61,286 nt of DNA from an uncultured Lactobacillaceae bacterium (lineage in GTDB: Bacteria; Bacillota; Bacilli; Lactobacillales; Lactobacillaceae). The number at the start of each line of letters is the position of its first letter. Position 1 is the stretch's first letter. Location of the stretch: assembly GCA_945285405.1 (NCBI GenBank), contig CALYQJ010000010.1, positions 1 through 61,286 of the forward strand, written 5' to 3'. The notes beneath the pieces were generated by a model. It saw only the letters and a program-made list of their open reading frames with translations. It did no database searches and was not told the DNA's origin. The position numbers were made by a program, and so were the translations under genes. This document shows, piece by piece, positions 48,702-58,174 of the stretch.

Positions 48702-48727
48702 AGCTCTTCAGTAATGAAGAGCTTTTT
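48702..48727 (+). terminator. Terminator after clpP
   Basis: agctcttca and tgaagagct around a 4-nt loop, followed by T residues. Confidence 0.88.
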
Positions 48728-48766
48728 TAATACTCAAAAATAGACTATACCAATTATGGAAAATAT

Positions 48767-48795
48767 TTGACAGTTAATTGTAATAATGAAATAAT
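48767..48795 (+). promoter_or_regulatory. Promoter of glmS
   Basis: Perfect TTGACA (48767-48772), 17-bp spacer and AATAAT. The leader of about 60 nt is too short for a glmS ribozyme. Confidence 0.65.
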
Positions 48796-48861
48796 GTTGG
48801 GGCTTGTTAAAGCTGAAATCTTTAATAAAAGATATAGACCAATTTTGAAAGAGGATTGAAC

Positions 48862-50673
48862 ATGTGTGGAATAGTAGGGATCGTTGGTCGTAATGACGCT
48901 ACAGAAGTTTTATTAAACGGTTTAGAAAAATTAGAATATCGGGGTTACGATTCAGCCGGAATTTATGTTAGCCAAGATGTGAATAAGGGAAGCTTAGTTA
49001 AAGTAAAAGGTAAGATTGCTGATTTACGAGCCGCGGTTCACCAGGAAGACGTTGGGAATATTGGGATTGGTCATACGCGGTGGGCAACTCATGGTCAACC
49101 AAGTAAAGCTAACGCTCATCCCCAAAGTTCAGCTGATGAACGTTTTTATTTAGTTCATAATGGTGTTTTAGAAAATTATGAAAGTCTCAAAGCTCAATAT
49201 TTAAATGATATTAAGTTACAAAGCCAAACTGATACGGAAGTGGCTGTTAATTTGGTTGCAACGCTGGTACAGAAGGAAAAGATGAGCGTTTTAGCTGCTT
49301 GGCAAAAAATGGTGCAATTAGTTAAAGGTTCTTATGCCTTTGTCTTAATTGATCGAGAAAATCCCCAACAGCTTTATGTTGCCAAAAATAAAAGTCCATT
49401 GTTAATTGGTACTGGTACAACTTTTAATGGTGTATGTTCGGATAGTTTAGCGCTGTTAAATGTGACAAATTCTTTTGTTGAATTACATGACGGAGATACA
49501 GCGGTAATTAGTTCACATGAAATAAAAATTTTTGATCAAAAAAATGAGATCGTTAAAAGAAAAACTTATTATGTTACATTGAACCAAGATGACCTTGGTA
49601 AAGGGACATATCCTTATTACATGTTAAAAGAAATTAATGAACAACCGGCAGTTTTACGTTTCTTGGAAAAGACCTATTTAAATGAAACTGGAAAAGCAGT
49701 CTTTGATTCAAGATTATTAGATCAATTGGCTCAAGCTGAGAAAATTTACTTTGTGGCAGCAGGCACTAGTTACCATGCTGGTTTAGTTGGGAAAGCTTTG
49801 ATCGAAAAATTAGCACAAATACCAGTTAGTGTAGAGCTTGCTAGTGAGTTCGGTTATCATTTACCAATCTTAGCTAAAAATCCTTTTTTTATTTTCCTTT
49901 CTCAGAGTGGGGAAACCGCCGATAGTCGACAAGTTCTTTTAAAAATTAAAAAATTAGGTTATCCAAGTTTAACAATAACTAACGTTGATCATTCGACGCT
50001 TTCGCGTGAAGCTGATTTTACAGTCTTATTGCATGCAGGTCCAGAAATTGCAGTAGCTTCGACAAAGGCTTATACAGCGCAAATTACGGTTGTTGCGCTA
50101 TTAGCTCAAGCTCTAAGGCAAAAATTAGATACTGATGTAATTAACTTTGATTTAAAGCAACAATTAAGTTTAGCAGCTAATGGAATTCAAACGTTAATTG
50201 ATCAACAGGAGCTGATTGAACAACTAGCAAAGGACTACTTTAGTAAAACTCGTAATGCCTTTTACATTGGTCGAGGACAAGATTATTATGCTAGTCGAGA
50301 AGCAGCTTTGAAGTTAAAAGAAATTTCTTATATTCAAACTGAAGGTTTTGCTGCTGGTGAATTAAAACATGGCACAATTTCATTAATTGAATTAGGAACA
50401 CCGGTAATTGCTTTAATTACTGATCCTGAAACGGCAGATTTAACTCGTGGTAATCTTAAAGAAGTTGAAGCTAGGGGAGCTCATACTTTAACGATAGCTA
50501 GTGAAGATTTGGCGCAATCAAATGACCAAATAATTGTTCCCCAGATTGATCCGCTTTTGTCCCCACTATTAACTGTAATTCCAGCGCAATTGTTAGCCTA
50601 CTTTGCTACAATTCAACGGGGATATAATGTAGACCAACCTCGTAATCTTGCTAAAAGTGTTACTGTAGAATAA
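48862..50673 (+). CDS. glmS: Glutamine-fructose-6-phosphate aminotransferase (isomerizing)
   Basis: 603 residues. Start ATG 48862 is required because Cys2 (in MCGIVGIVG) is the glutaminase nucleophile; GAAAGAGG precedes it. The N-terminal Ntn glutaminase domain (1-230) is followed by two SIS domains (about 280-600; [19 protein letters not shown]) and the C-terminal NLAKSVTVE. It makes glucosamine-6-phosphate, the first step to UDP-GlcNAc for the wall. No glmS ribozyme is seen. Confidence 0.97.
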   Translation: MCGIVGIVGRNDATEVLLNGLEKLEYRGYDSAGIYVSQDVNKGSLVKVKGKIADLRAAVHQEDVGNIGIGHTRWATHGQPSKANAHPQSSADERFYLVHNGVLENYESLKAQYLNDIKLQSQTDTEVAVNLVATLVQKEKMSVLAAWQKMVQLVKGSYAFVLIDRENPQQLYVAKNKSPLLIGTGTTFNGVCSDSLALLNVTNSFVELHDGDTAVISSHEIKIFDQKNEIVKRKTYYVTLNQDDLGKGTYPYYMLKEINEQPAVLRFLEKTYLNETGKAVFDSRLLDQLAQAEKIYFVAAGTSYHAGLVGKALIEKLAQIPVSVELASEFGYHLPILAKNPFFIFLSQSGETADSRQVLLKIKKLGYPSLTITNVDHSTLSREADFTVLLHAGPEIAVASTKAYTAQITVVALLAQALRQKLDTDVINFDLKQQLSLAANGIQTLIDQQELIEQLAKDYFSKTRNAFYIGRGQDYYASREAALKLKEISYIQTEGFAAGELKHGTISLIELGTPVIALITDPETADLTRGNLKEVEARGAHTLTIASEDLAQSNDQIIVPQIDPLLSPLLTVIPAQLLAYFATIQRGYNVDQPRNLAKSVTVE

Positions 50674-50744
50674 GTAAACTGTTTTTTTTAGTTGATTTGT
50701 GTCACAATACGGTTAAAGATGGAAACAGAAAGTCAGGTATAAAA

Positions 50745-51230
50745 ATGAGTAAAATTAAAACTGAAGTTGAAAGCTTTACTTTAGATCATACTAAGGTTAA
50801 GGCCCCGTATGTCCGTTTAATTACCCGTGAAACTGGGAAAAAAGGTGATATTATTTCAAATTTTGATTTACGTTTATGCCAACCTAATCAAACGGCAATT
50901 CCTACAGGCGGGTTGCACACTATTGAACATTTGTTAGCAGGTTTGTTGCGTGATCGAATGGCAGGAATTATTGATTGTTCACCATTTGGTTGTCGGACCG
51001 GTTTTCACTTAATTACTTGGGGTGAACCAACAACAACCGAAGTCGCCAAAGCTTTAAAGGGTGCTTTAACGGCAATTGTAGATGAAATTCAATGGGAAGA
51101 TGTTCCTGGAACCGATAAATATAGCTGTGGTAATTATCGTGATCATTCTTTGTTTTCTGCCAAAGAGTGGTGCAAAGAAATTTTAGCACAGGGAATTAGT
51201 GATGATCCTTTTGTCCGTCATGTGATTTAG
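50745..51230 (+). CDS. luxS: S-ribosylhomocysteine lyase LuxS
   Basis: 161 residues. Metal ligands H58, H62 ([10 protein letters not shown]) and C128 (YSCGNYRDH), catalytic C83 (FGCRTGF) and E61 are present. It cleaves S-ribosylhomocysteine to homocysteine and the AI-2 precursor DPD. ATG 50745 gives the usual family start; an in-frame upstream ATG at 50697 adds an atypical N-terminus and has no good SD. Confidence 0.96.
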   Translation: MSKIKTEVESFTLDHTKVKAPYVRLITRETGKKGDIISNFDLRLCQPNQTAIPTGGLHTIEHLLAGLLRDRMAGIIDCSPFGCRTGFHLITWGEPTTTEVAKALKGALTAIVDEIQWEDVPGTDKYSCGNYRDHSLFSAKEWCKEILAQGISDDPFVRHVI

Positions 51231-51289
51231 TTACATTGCAAAAATTACAAAGTTTTTATTTTTTATTGAAACTATCATAAAAAAAAACG

Positions 51290-51298
51290 TGTTAAAAT
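51290..51298 (+). promoter_or_regulatory. Extended -10 promoter of WxL-2
   Basis: TGTTAAAAT fits the extended -10 form TGnTAnnnT, 41 nt before the TTG start at 51340. The same TGn arrangement is found before the other WxL genes. Confidence 0.5.
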
Positions 51299-51339
51299 TT
51301 TCTATAAGTAAAAAATAATCTGGTTCTGGGAGAAAAAAT

Positions 51340-52293
51340 TTGAAAGTACACTTTAAACTTAAAGCAATTTTATTAGCGGCTTCTTCTTTAGGAGTGATTG
51401 CCAGTAATGTACCAGCAAGGGTATTTGCCGCTGGTGCTGGTGGCGATAGTAATGCAACTGGTACGCAACCAACAACTAATCCTAGTATTAACTGGAGTGA
51501 TGGCGGAGCTAACGGAGCGGTAGGAGCTAATACAGACGTATCAGGTTCAACGCCGGCTACTGGTAGCTCTTTGGCTGGGATCTCCTGGCATACTACCGCA
51601 GACTATTCAAAGTTAACATTAATGCGAGTTCCTAATTTTGACTTTGGTGCTTGGGCTTTTACCGGTGGTGCTGCGGGTTCAGGCTCTACAAATAGTACCT
51701 GGTATCCTATTGGTAGTGGGAGTGTTAGTGGTGCTCCATATAATAATAGTGGAGTTGCAGGAAATCCTAATTATGCTCCTTTGGCTGCTTCAGCAGCTGC
51801 ACCGGTTGAAAATCCGGTAGGTTCTAGTAAATATGATATATCCAATAGCAATCGTGTTTTAGAAGTTAATGATACTAGAAATAGTAAAGCTGGTTGGAAA
51901 GTTCAACTAAAAGTTGGTGATTTTACTCGTCAAGTAGGTTCACCTAATGGGGCGGCAGAAAAATTAACTGGTGCTGCCATAGCCATTGTCCCAGCTAATA
52001 TAAGTTTTAAGAGGGACAGCACTGATAACTTGGTTAATACTAATTCACCAAGTGCGGCAAGTACGACTCCGATTGTTGTCTATGCCGGCAGTACCTCACC
52101 AACAACTTTATTTAGAGCAGATCAAAGTGATGATACTTCAACTTCTCCCGTGACAAATCGTCAAAATGTTGGTCAAGGGAAGTGGGTTGTCGATTTTACT
52201 GACAAACAAAGTGCTTTGTTTACTAGTCCTACTGAAGGATTGGGGACTTATACTTCTACTTTAACTTGGACTTTAACAAGTGGCCCAAATTAG
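51340..52293 (+). CDS. WxL-domain surface protein 2 (type II, first motif W-x-V)
   Basis: 317 residues; signal peptide (about 1-31), Gly/Ala/Ser-rich N-terminal part, VPNFDFG motif, then LEVNDTRNSKAGWKVQ with W186-K-V in the first-WxL position, and LTWTLTSG at the C-terminus (second WxL). It binds peptidoglycan via the WxL domain. TTG start with GGGAG 7 nt upstream. It resembles the protein at 53777 more than the one at 24769 and is paired with a type-II DUF916 protein. Confidence 0.9.
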   Translation: MKVHFKLKAILLAASSLGVIASNVPARVFAAGAGGDSNATGTQPTTNPSINWSDGGANGAVGANTDVSGSTPATGSSLAGISWHTTADYSKLTLMRVPNFDFGAWAFTGGAAGSGSTNSTWYPIGSGSVSGAPYNNSGVAGNPNYAPLAASAAAPVENPVGSSKYDISNSNRVLEVNDTRNSKAGWKVQLKVGDFTRQVGSPNGAAEKLTGAAIAIVPANISFKRDSTDNLVNTNSPSAASTTPIVVYAGSTSPTTLFRADQSDDTSTSPVTNRQNVGQGKWVVDFTDKQSALFTSPTEGLGTYTSTLTWTLTSGPN

Positions 52294-52316
52294 AAATTAT
52301 TAAATCTTGACATTAC

Positions 52317-52344
52317 ACATTAACCGTTTGGTTAATGTTTTTTT
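52317..52344 (+). terminator. Terminator after WxL-2
   Basis: acattaacc and ggttaatgt around a 4-nt loop, followed by a T run. A TATAAT at 52346-52351 just after it may serve DUF916-2. Confidence 0.8.
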
Positions 52345-52480
52345 GTATAATGGTTATAAAAAAGCTCTATATAATGAACTGTTTTTTAAGATTACATTAG
52401 ATATTTGATAACAATAATTAAAGGAGTTATGATTATTAGTGCTTTTTTAAATTTATAAATAAGGAAATTTAGAATCTTAA

Positions 52481-53620
52481 ATGAAGAATTGCCAAAAACT
52501 AATTAGCATCGGATTTTTAACCTTTTTTGGAATTTTAGCACTATTTTTACCTTTAACTAAGGTTAATGCGGGGAATCAAATGGCTAATTTTGAAGTTGTA
52601 CCTAATTTTCCGACTAATCAAAATCCCAAAACAGGAAAAGGCTATTTTGATTTATTGGTAAAACCAGGGCAGGTACAACCATTATCGATTACTTTAGTTA
52701 ACAATAGTGATCAAGCCAAAAAGATTAGAATTATGGCTACTGATGCCAAAACGACGCCAACAATTGATGTTTCTTATGATAATAGTGTAAAAATTAAAGA
52801 TGATTCTTTGAAATTTAGTTTTGCAAAATTCGGTTTTACTCCTAAAACAGTCAACCTCAAGGCTAAAAGCAAATTAAATGTACCTTTGAATTTTAAAGTT
52901 CCAGTTAAGCCATTTAAAGGAATTATTTTAGGAGGAATTTATATTAGGGAATTAGAGGCTCAAGATATTCAAAATGCCAGTCAAGGTAAAACTAAGTTAC
53001 AATTGAAGAATTATTTAGGTTATGCGTTAGCAGTGCAATTAACTGAGGATCCTAAAACGTTAATTGATCCTGATTTAACGATCAAGAAAATTAATGCAAT
53101 ATCGTTTAATAGTTATCCAGCCACTGGTGTTACGATCCAAAATCGAGCTATGAGTTTAGGCAGTAATGTTTCGATCAAAGCGACAACATATTTAAAAAGA
53201 GATCGTAAAATTCGAGCAACAGGTAAGGTTAATTCAGGAACAATTGCTCCTAGTTCTACTTTTGTTTTTCCCCTTTTATTTGACGTAAAAAACAATATAA
53301 AACCAGGAGAATATCACTTAGATTTAAAAATTAAAACAGCTACCAAAAAATTTAATTTTTCGCGTGATTATATGATTACTGAACAGACAGCAGCACAAGT
53401 TAATCGCCAAAATCCTTCAATTAAAAAAAGTTATTTTTGGTTAATTGTTCTTGCGATTGTTGGCGGTATTTTATTAATTGGATTAATATTTTTATTATGC
53501 TTTCACCTTGGGAAGAACCGTGGGCAACAGGAAAAGAAAAAACAATTACTAAAGATAGTTAATGATCAATCACTACATTCAGCTACTTCAAATCGTCAGA
53601 TTCCGAAAAGGCGTCGTTAA
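52481..53620 (+). CDS. DUF916/DUF3324 cell-surface protein 2 (type II WxL partner)
   Basis: 379 residues: signal peptide (about 1-30), DUF916 (about 35-150: YFDLLVKPGQVQPL..), DUF3324 (about 160-310), TM helix (about 322-344: FWLIVLAIVGGILLIGLIFLL), basic tail ending in RRR. Extracellular domains anchored in the membrane; probable partner of WxL-2. It shares with the protein at 54743 the YFDLxVKPG start and GGI(Y/F)IR, defining the type-II group. Confidence 0.9.
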   Translation: MKNCQKLISIGFLTFFGILALFLPLTKVNAGNQMANFEVVPNFPTNQNPKTGKGYFDLLVKPGQVQPLSITLVNNSDQAKKIRIMATDAKTTPTIDVSYDNSVKIKDDSLKFSFAKFGFTPKTVNLKAKSKLNVPLNFKVPVKPFKGIILGGIYIRELEAQDIQNASQGKTKLQLKNYLGYALAVQLTEDPKTLIDPDLTIKKINAISFNSYPATGVTIQNRAMSLGSNVSIKATTYLKRDRKIRATGKVNSGTIAPSSTFVFPLLFDVKNNIKPGEYHLDLKIKTATKKFNFSRDYMITEQTAAQVNRQNPSIKKSYFWLIVLAIVGGILLIGLIFLLCFHLGKNRGQQEKKKQLLKIVNDQSLHSATSNRQIPKRRR

Positions 53621-53725
53621 CTATAATTAATAAACTTATTAAAAATATGTTTAATATCATTAAAAATGAAATATCAAATCTGAAGAAAAATTATTAATAA
53701 TTTGATCTCGCTTTATGAAGATTTC

Positions 53726-53734
53726 TGCTATTAT
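53726..53734 (+). promoter_or_regulatory. Extended -10 promoter of WxL-3
   Basis: TGCTATTAT (TGnTATTAT) 42 nt upstream of the ATG at 53777, with SD GGGAGGA between. Confidence 0.5.
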
Positions 53735-53776
53735 AACGACATATGGTTCTGTTATTACTTGGGAGGATAAATAACA

Positions 53777-54721
53777 ATGAAAAAGGATTTTATTAAACTT
53801 AATAAATTAGCAACCGTGGTCATGATGGCTACTCCTGTTTTAAGCCTTTTAAATGGCACTACAGTATTTGCTGCTGATCCAGTAGTGAATCCTGCAGGTA
53901 CAGGTAAAGATGGTACCCTAACCTCTGGGAGAGTTATTGATGAAGGTACTCAAAATGCTGCAGTAAATGCAGCTAGTGGAACTTACACCCCTGGTTCTGC
54001 CGGTGCTTCAGGAACTCCTGGTGTTGGTCAAAGTACCGGTGCCATTGAATTTTATGCAGGTTCGTTATCGCTCGATGCAGTACCTAATTTTGATTTTGGA
54101 GCTCATTCATTGCAAGAGGCATTGGAATATAATTTGTTTTCAGCAGCACCAGTTTTGACAAGCGATTATAAAAATAGCGGTACAGGTAAAGAAAACGATT
54201 TAGCTTATTATCGGACTTTAAGAGTAACTGATCGTACTGCCGGTAGCGCTGGTTGGAAAGTTACTGCCTGGGCTACACCTTTTAGACAGAAGAATCCAGC
54301 ATCAGGTGAGACACCGATTGACATGCATCCGACTAAAATTACTTTGACTGCAAATGATATTGATCGTCAAGTTTTAAATCCTGATTCTGCTGATCCGACT
54401 AATGTTAGCAAATATAAATATACTTATGAGAATGCAGCAAGTGCTGATGATAAACCAGAAGATATTAGTAGTAAAGTAATTAATTTTTCTGATACCTATC
54501 CGACGACAAGTGATTCTACTGCACCTACAGGAACATCGGTAAATACAATTTGGGAAGCAAATGGAACTGTAGCATCTACAGGAGTTGCAAAAGGTAAAGG
54601 TACTTGGGCAGCTGATTTTCATGATAAAACTGCTGCAGTATTAGATTTGCCATTAACTGAGCAAAAGACTGTTGCTACTTTTGAATCAGTAATTCACTGG
54701 TCATTGGAAGCCGGCGTTTAG
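53777..54721 (+). CDS. WxL-domain surface protein 3 (type II, W-x-V)
   Basis: 314 residues; signal peptide (about 1-32, VFAAD), VPNFDFG motif, LRVTDRTAGSAGWKVT with W160-K-V, and a C-terminal IHWSLEAG in place of the usual W-T-L. SD TGGGAGGA precedes the ATG. Only 21 bp separate it from its DUF916 partner, with no terminator, so here the two are clearly co-transcribed. Confidence 0.9.
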   Translation: MKKDFIKLNKLATVVMMATPVLSLLNGTTVFAADPVVNPAGTGKDGTLTSGRVIDEGTQNAAVNAASGTYTPGSAGASGTPGVGQSTGAIEFYAGSLSLDAVPNFDFGAHSLQEALEYNLFSAAPVLTSDYKNSGTGKENDLAYYRTLRVTDRTAGSAGWKVTAWATPFRQKNPASGETPIDMHPTKITLTANDIDRQVLNPDSADPTNVSKYKYTYENAASADDKPEDISSKVINFSDTYPTTSDSTAPTGTSVNTIWEANGTVASTGVAKGKGTWAADFHDKTAAVLDLPLTEQKTVATFESVIHWSLEAGV

Positions 54722-54742
54722 AAAAAAAGGGGATAGTTAGGT

Positions 54743-55864
54743 TTGAATTTTAAAAGTAAAAAAGGGATATTCGCAATCTTTTTTCTGCTTTTACTCTCAA
54801 TAACTTTTATTCCCACTAAAAAGGCACAAGCAGTTGGGGCAGATGAAATCAAAAAATACCCCAGCATTGCTTTGCCTTTTTTTACGGTAAAATTAGTTCC
54901 TCCTACTAATCAACCGCAAGGGAATAAAATAAATTATTTTGATTTGAGAGTAAAACCAGGGATGCATCAAACTTTGGAACTCTACATTGCAAGTACCGCT
55001 AACAAAACACAAAAAATAACTTTTATGCCATCTAATGGAGTGACAAGTGGGGGTAATATTATTTCTACGGCTCCTGATACACCACCGGATCCCTCTAATA
55101 AGCTGCCCTTTACGACTTTTGCTTTTAAAAAGTCGGTAATTACTTTAGCACCAAAAGAAGTACAAAAAATTACAATTAAATATACGATGCCCCAACAAGG
55201 TTTTGATGGAGTGATGATTGGGGGAATATTTATTAGAACGTCACTTACTACTGAAACTGACGCTGGAAAGTCTTCTAATAATAAAGCTTCTTTACGCTTT
55301 GTTAATGATTATTCAATGGGTATTCAAATTTTAATGAATGAAACAGATAAATTAGTTTTAGCTGATTTAAAAGTTAAAAATATTATTCCACAGAGCTATC
55401 AGACAGTGCCAGCAGTTGGGGTTAAACTCCAAAATCCCCAAATGCAATATATGGATAATTTATCTTTAGATGCAAAAGTAACACGGTTAGCTAATAAAAA
55501 AGATCAACATCGTCAAAAAGTTAAAGATTATAAGTTTGCTCCAACAAGTAATTTTGTTTATGTAATTCCATGGCGTTCTAATGAAAAAATGGAACCTGGT
55601 AAGTATCGTTTAGAATTAAAAGCTCAATCACAACAACAACATTTAGCTCTAAATGAAGCGCAAAAAAAGAAACAAACTTGGAAGATTACTAAGAATTTTA
55701 CAATTACGCCAACAGAAGCTAATGATATTAATCGGAAAAATCCCAATTATAAACCGGATTATACATGGCTCTTTATCATTATTGGAGTTTTAGGAATACT
55801 TCTTATTCTATTTTTATTTTGGTGGGTTTTTGTTTTGGGACGCCGTCGGAAAAATCAAAAGTGA
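54743..55864 (+). CDS. DUF916/DUF3324 cell-surface protein 3 (type II WxL partner)
   Basis: 373 residues: signal peptide (about 1-30, ending AQA), DUF916 (about 40-165, YFDLRVKPGMHQ), DUF3324 (about 175-335), C-terminal TM (about 343-368: WLFIIIGVLGILLILFLFWWVFVL) and basic tail. It starts with TTG 54743, 21 bp after WxL-3; SD is weak (GATAGTTAGG). Likely translationally or transcriptionally coupled to WxL-3. Confidence 0.9.
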   Translation: MNFKSKKGIFAIFFLLLLSITFIPTKKAQAVGADEIKKYPSIALPFFTVKLVPPTNQPQGNKINYFDLRVKPGMHQTLELYIASTANKTQKITFMPSNGVTSGGNIISTAPDTPPDPSNKLPFTTFAFKKSVITLAPKEVQKITIKYTMPQQGFDGVMIGGIFIRTSLTTETDAGKSSNNKASLRFVNDYSMGIQILMNETDKLVLADLKVKNIIPQSYQTVPAVGVKLQNPQMQYMDNLSLDAKVTRLANKKDQHRQKVKDYKFAPTSNFVYVIPWRSNEKMEPGKYRLELKAQSQQQHLALNEAQKKKQTWKITKNFTITPTEANDINRKNPNYKPDYTWLFIIIGVLGILLILFLFWWVFVLGRRRKNQK

Positions 55865-55921
55865 AGATGGCAAAATTAGAAAAAAATATCTTAAATTCCG
55901 ACCTACACTATGATTTATTAC

Positions 55922-55930
55922 TGTTATATT
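55922..55930 (+). promoter_or_regulatory. Extended -10 promoter of WxL-4
   Basis: TGTTATATT (TGnTATATT) 33 nt upstream of the ATG at 55964. Confidence 0.45.
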
Positions 55931-55963
55931 TAAAGTATTAGAAATTTAAAAAGGAGAAGAAGA

Positions 55964-56917
55964 ATGCAGAAGAAAAATAAACTTCAGCAAATGGCAAAGG
56001 TAGCATTGATTTTTTCAGCTAGCTTCTCTTTTTTTGATAATGTTACTTTCACTTTAGCGGCAACTAACCCTGCTGGTGCTGGGATAGGTAATAATCCCAG
56101 CGGCACCGGTCGGGTTATTTCAGAAGATGGTCAAAATAATCAAATAAATGGAGTTGTGACTCCAGGCAGTTCAGCACCTGGTACTGGTAATAGCGCTATT
56201 GAATTAGCAAGTGGCTTTTTAACTTTAGACGCCGTCCCTGATTTAAATTTTGCGCCAAGTTTTAGTGGCGCTCAGAAAAGTAATTTAATGAATAATTCAC
56301 GTGGCGGGTATGTCGGTACAGATTTTGCTGATGGTAATTCATATGGCAAACTTCAAGTTTCAGATTACCGGTATTCGGGGAGTCCTTATAATGTTGCAAC
56401 ATCTAAACCACTAAATGGGTGGACCCTTTTTGCTAAATTAGGTTATTTTTCTCCGATAGGTGGTAGTGGTAATCCTAACCATGTCAGTGATGATCCTAAT
56501 TATAATGACTCTGGAGCTGCTGCTTATGGCGGTAATGCTCCATCAGCTGCGCCAACACGAATTGGCCCAGCTGATTGGGCAATTTGTTTGAATAATAATA
56601 AAGCAGCTACTGATCGTAATAATGCTAATGGGGTTAATTTTCGGAGTAATGTGTTTTTAAGTAATTCATCAATGAGTTCTTATCCTCAAGGTAGAGATGT
56701 AAACTATGACACTACTTCAACTTTATTAGCTGGTGGTCCGCAAATGAAAATTTGGTGGACCCCTCAAAATGCAACTAATACTGGTTATGGTGGTTATGGA
56801 AAGACTGTGGCCTTTTATGATGAAAATAATGTTGCTACTTTAAAAGTAGGAAATAAGGCAGAAGATGGGGCTTACTATGCACCATTAACCTGGACTTTAA
56901 TGGCTGGAAGCCGATAA
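55964..56917 (+). CDS. WxL-domain surface protein 4 (type I)
   Basis: 317 residues. Signal peptide (about 1-31), VPDLNF motif, YGKLQVSDYR, PLNGWTLFAKLGYF with W153-T-L (true first WxL), and LTWTLMAGSR at the C-terminus. AAGGAGAAGAAG precedes the ATG. It resembles the protein at 24769 (DG-x-LQV-D and PLNGW-x-L) and is followed, after a terminator, by a type-I DUF916 protein. Confidence 0.92.
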   Translation: MQKKNKLQQMAKVALIFSASFSFFDNVTFTLAATNPAGAGIGNNPSGTGRVISEDGQNNQINGVVTPGSSAPGTGNSAIELASGFLTLDAVPDLNFAPSFSGAQKSNLMNNSRGGYVGTDFADGNSYGKLQVSDYRYSGSPYNVATSKPLNGWTLFAKLGYFSPIGGSGNPNHVSDDPNYNDSGAAAYGGNAPSAAPTRIGPADWAICLNNNKAATDRNNANGVNFRSNVFLSNSSMSSYPQGRDVNYDTTSTLLAGGPQMKIWWTPQNATNTGYGGYGKTVAFYDENNVATLKVGNKAEDGAYYAPLTWTLMAGSR

Positions 56918-56935
56918 CATAATAATTAAATTAAT

Positions 56936-56965
56936 GATTCTTCAAAAAATGAGGAGTCTTTTTTT
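56936..56965 (+). terminator. Terminator after WxL-4
   Basis: gattcttc and gaggagtc pair with two G-U steps and a 7-nt loop, ending in a T run. Confidence 0.7.
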
Positions 56966-57014
56966 ATATTTTTAAAAAAGGGATTTTAATTAAGGCAGAT
57001 ATTGTGATTTTAAC

Positions 57015-57023
57015 TGATATAAT
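57015..57023 (+). promoter_or_regulatory. Extended -10 immediately upstream of DUF916-4
   Basis: TGATATAAT (TGnTATAAT) ends 6 nt before the ATG at 57030. The expected transcription start would fall at or next to the A of the ATG, so the transcript may be leaderless. No SD is present. Confidence 0.55.
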
Positions 57024-57029
57024 TTAGTA

Positions 57030-58118
57030 ATGAAAATACAAGTAGATCAAATAACTAAATTAAAGCCATGGTGGTGGCTAGCAATTTTTTTAAATTTAAT
57101 AATAGTTTTTACTCCAGTTACAGTACTACAAGCTGCGAGTGAGTCAAAAGCAGCATTTATAGTTACGCCAAACTATCAATTAACGCCTAATGCGGATTTA
57201 AATCACAATAATAATTTATGGATTGTAGTTAATCAGTCTAAACAACAAATTGGATTGAACATTGAAAATAAAAGTAATAACTCTCAGAATTTTGTACTTG
57301 CTGCTAATACTGCTTATACAGGAATTGATGGCCAAATTCACTATGATCGAGTTGATCCGCCTTTAGACAAATCATTGACTTACCGTTTTCGAGATTTAGT
57401 TAGCAATAATGATCAAAAAGTTACAGTACCACCAAATACTAAAAAAAGTTTTACTTTTCAATTGCAATTTCCTGATTCGGCCACTAAATATCGTGGTCAA
57501 GTTTTAGGTGCTGTTATAGCTTATCAATTAAATAATAATGAAGTTAATTCTGATAAGGGTAAGGTTGGTGCAGTTAATCGGTTTGCCATGGGGTTCCCTG
57601 TTGCTTTAAATTTTGGTGGTTCAGAAATTGCAGTAAATTCTTTATCATCCCCTTTTAAGTTACAAACCGTACAGCCCGGGATTGGATTTCGCGGAGGGTT
57701 AGCAATTTTAGCGGATTTACGTAATTTTCGATCAGCTCAAGTGCTTGATTTTACAATATTTAGCAAAATTATGCCACAAAACAAAAATAAGGTGCTCTAT
57801 CGATCACGGGAATTTGATCGACAGATGGCACCTAATTCTATTTATCAACATCAAGTTTATTGGACTGCTAAAAAGGGATTAAAACCAGGGAAATATCGTT
57901 TAGTTTTAACCATTGAAGTTCCGGAAGATTCTTTAAAAACTTATCGCTTATCTCGTAATTTTACGGTTACCCCTAATGAAGCTAAGAAGCTAAATGAAAA
58001 AGTAGGAATTAAACCGGACTATTTGATCTATTATATAATTTTAGCTGTGTTACTTTTGTTGTTTCTTTTGCTATTAACTTTTTTGATAAGTCGTCATTTC
58101 AGAAATCGTCATAGCTAA
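57030..58118 (+). CDS. DUF916/DUF3324 cell-surface protein 4 (type I WxL partner)
   Basis: 362 residues: signal peptide (about 1-36, TVLQAAS), DUF916 (about 40-165), DUF3324 (about 175-315), TM helix (about 329-353: LIYYIILAVLLLLFLLLLTFLI) and basic tail. AYTG-x-DG, VDPPLD and FRDLV correspond to the type-I protein at 25785. No SD precedes the ATG, and a TATAAT ends 6 nt upstream, so a leaderless start is possible. It is the last gene of the tandem array and converges on mga. Confidence 0.9.
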   Translation: MKIQVDQITKLKPWWWLAIFLNLIIVFTPVTVLQAASESKAAFIVTPNYQLTPNADLNHNNNLWIVVNQSKQQIGLNIENKSNNSQNFVLAANTAYTGIDGQIHYDRVDPPLDKSLTYRFRDLVSNNDQKVTVPPNTKKSFTFQLQFPDSATKYRGQVLGAVIAYQLNNNEVNSDKGKVGAVNRFAMGFPVALNFGGSEIAVNSLSSPFKLQTVQPGIGFRGGLAILADLRNFRSAQVLDFTIFSKIMPQNKNKVLYRSREFDRQMAPNSIYQHQVYWTAKKGLKPGKYRLVLTIEVPEDSLKTYRLSRNFTVTPNEAKKLNEKVGIKPDYLIYYIILAVLLLLFLLLLTFLISRHFRNRHS

Positions 58119-58174
58119 ATGAAAAGTAAAATTTTGTATGATTAAAGATTTAAAAAAATTATTTTTATGTAAAG

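Noticed and set aside
48796-48861. Possible glmS ribozyme upstream of glmS
   Set aside because: The leader is only about 60 nt and lacks the conserved ribozyme core; a normal promoter with TTGACA lies just upstream.
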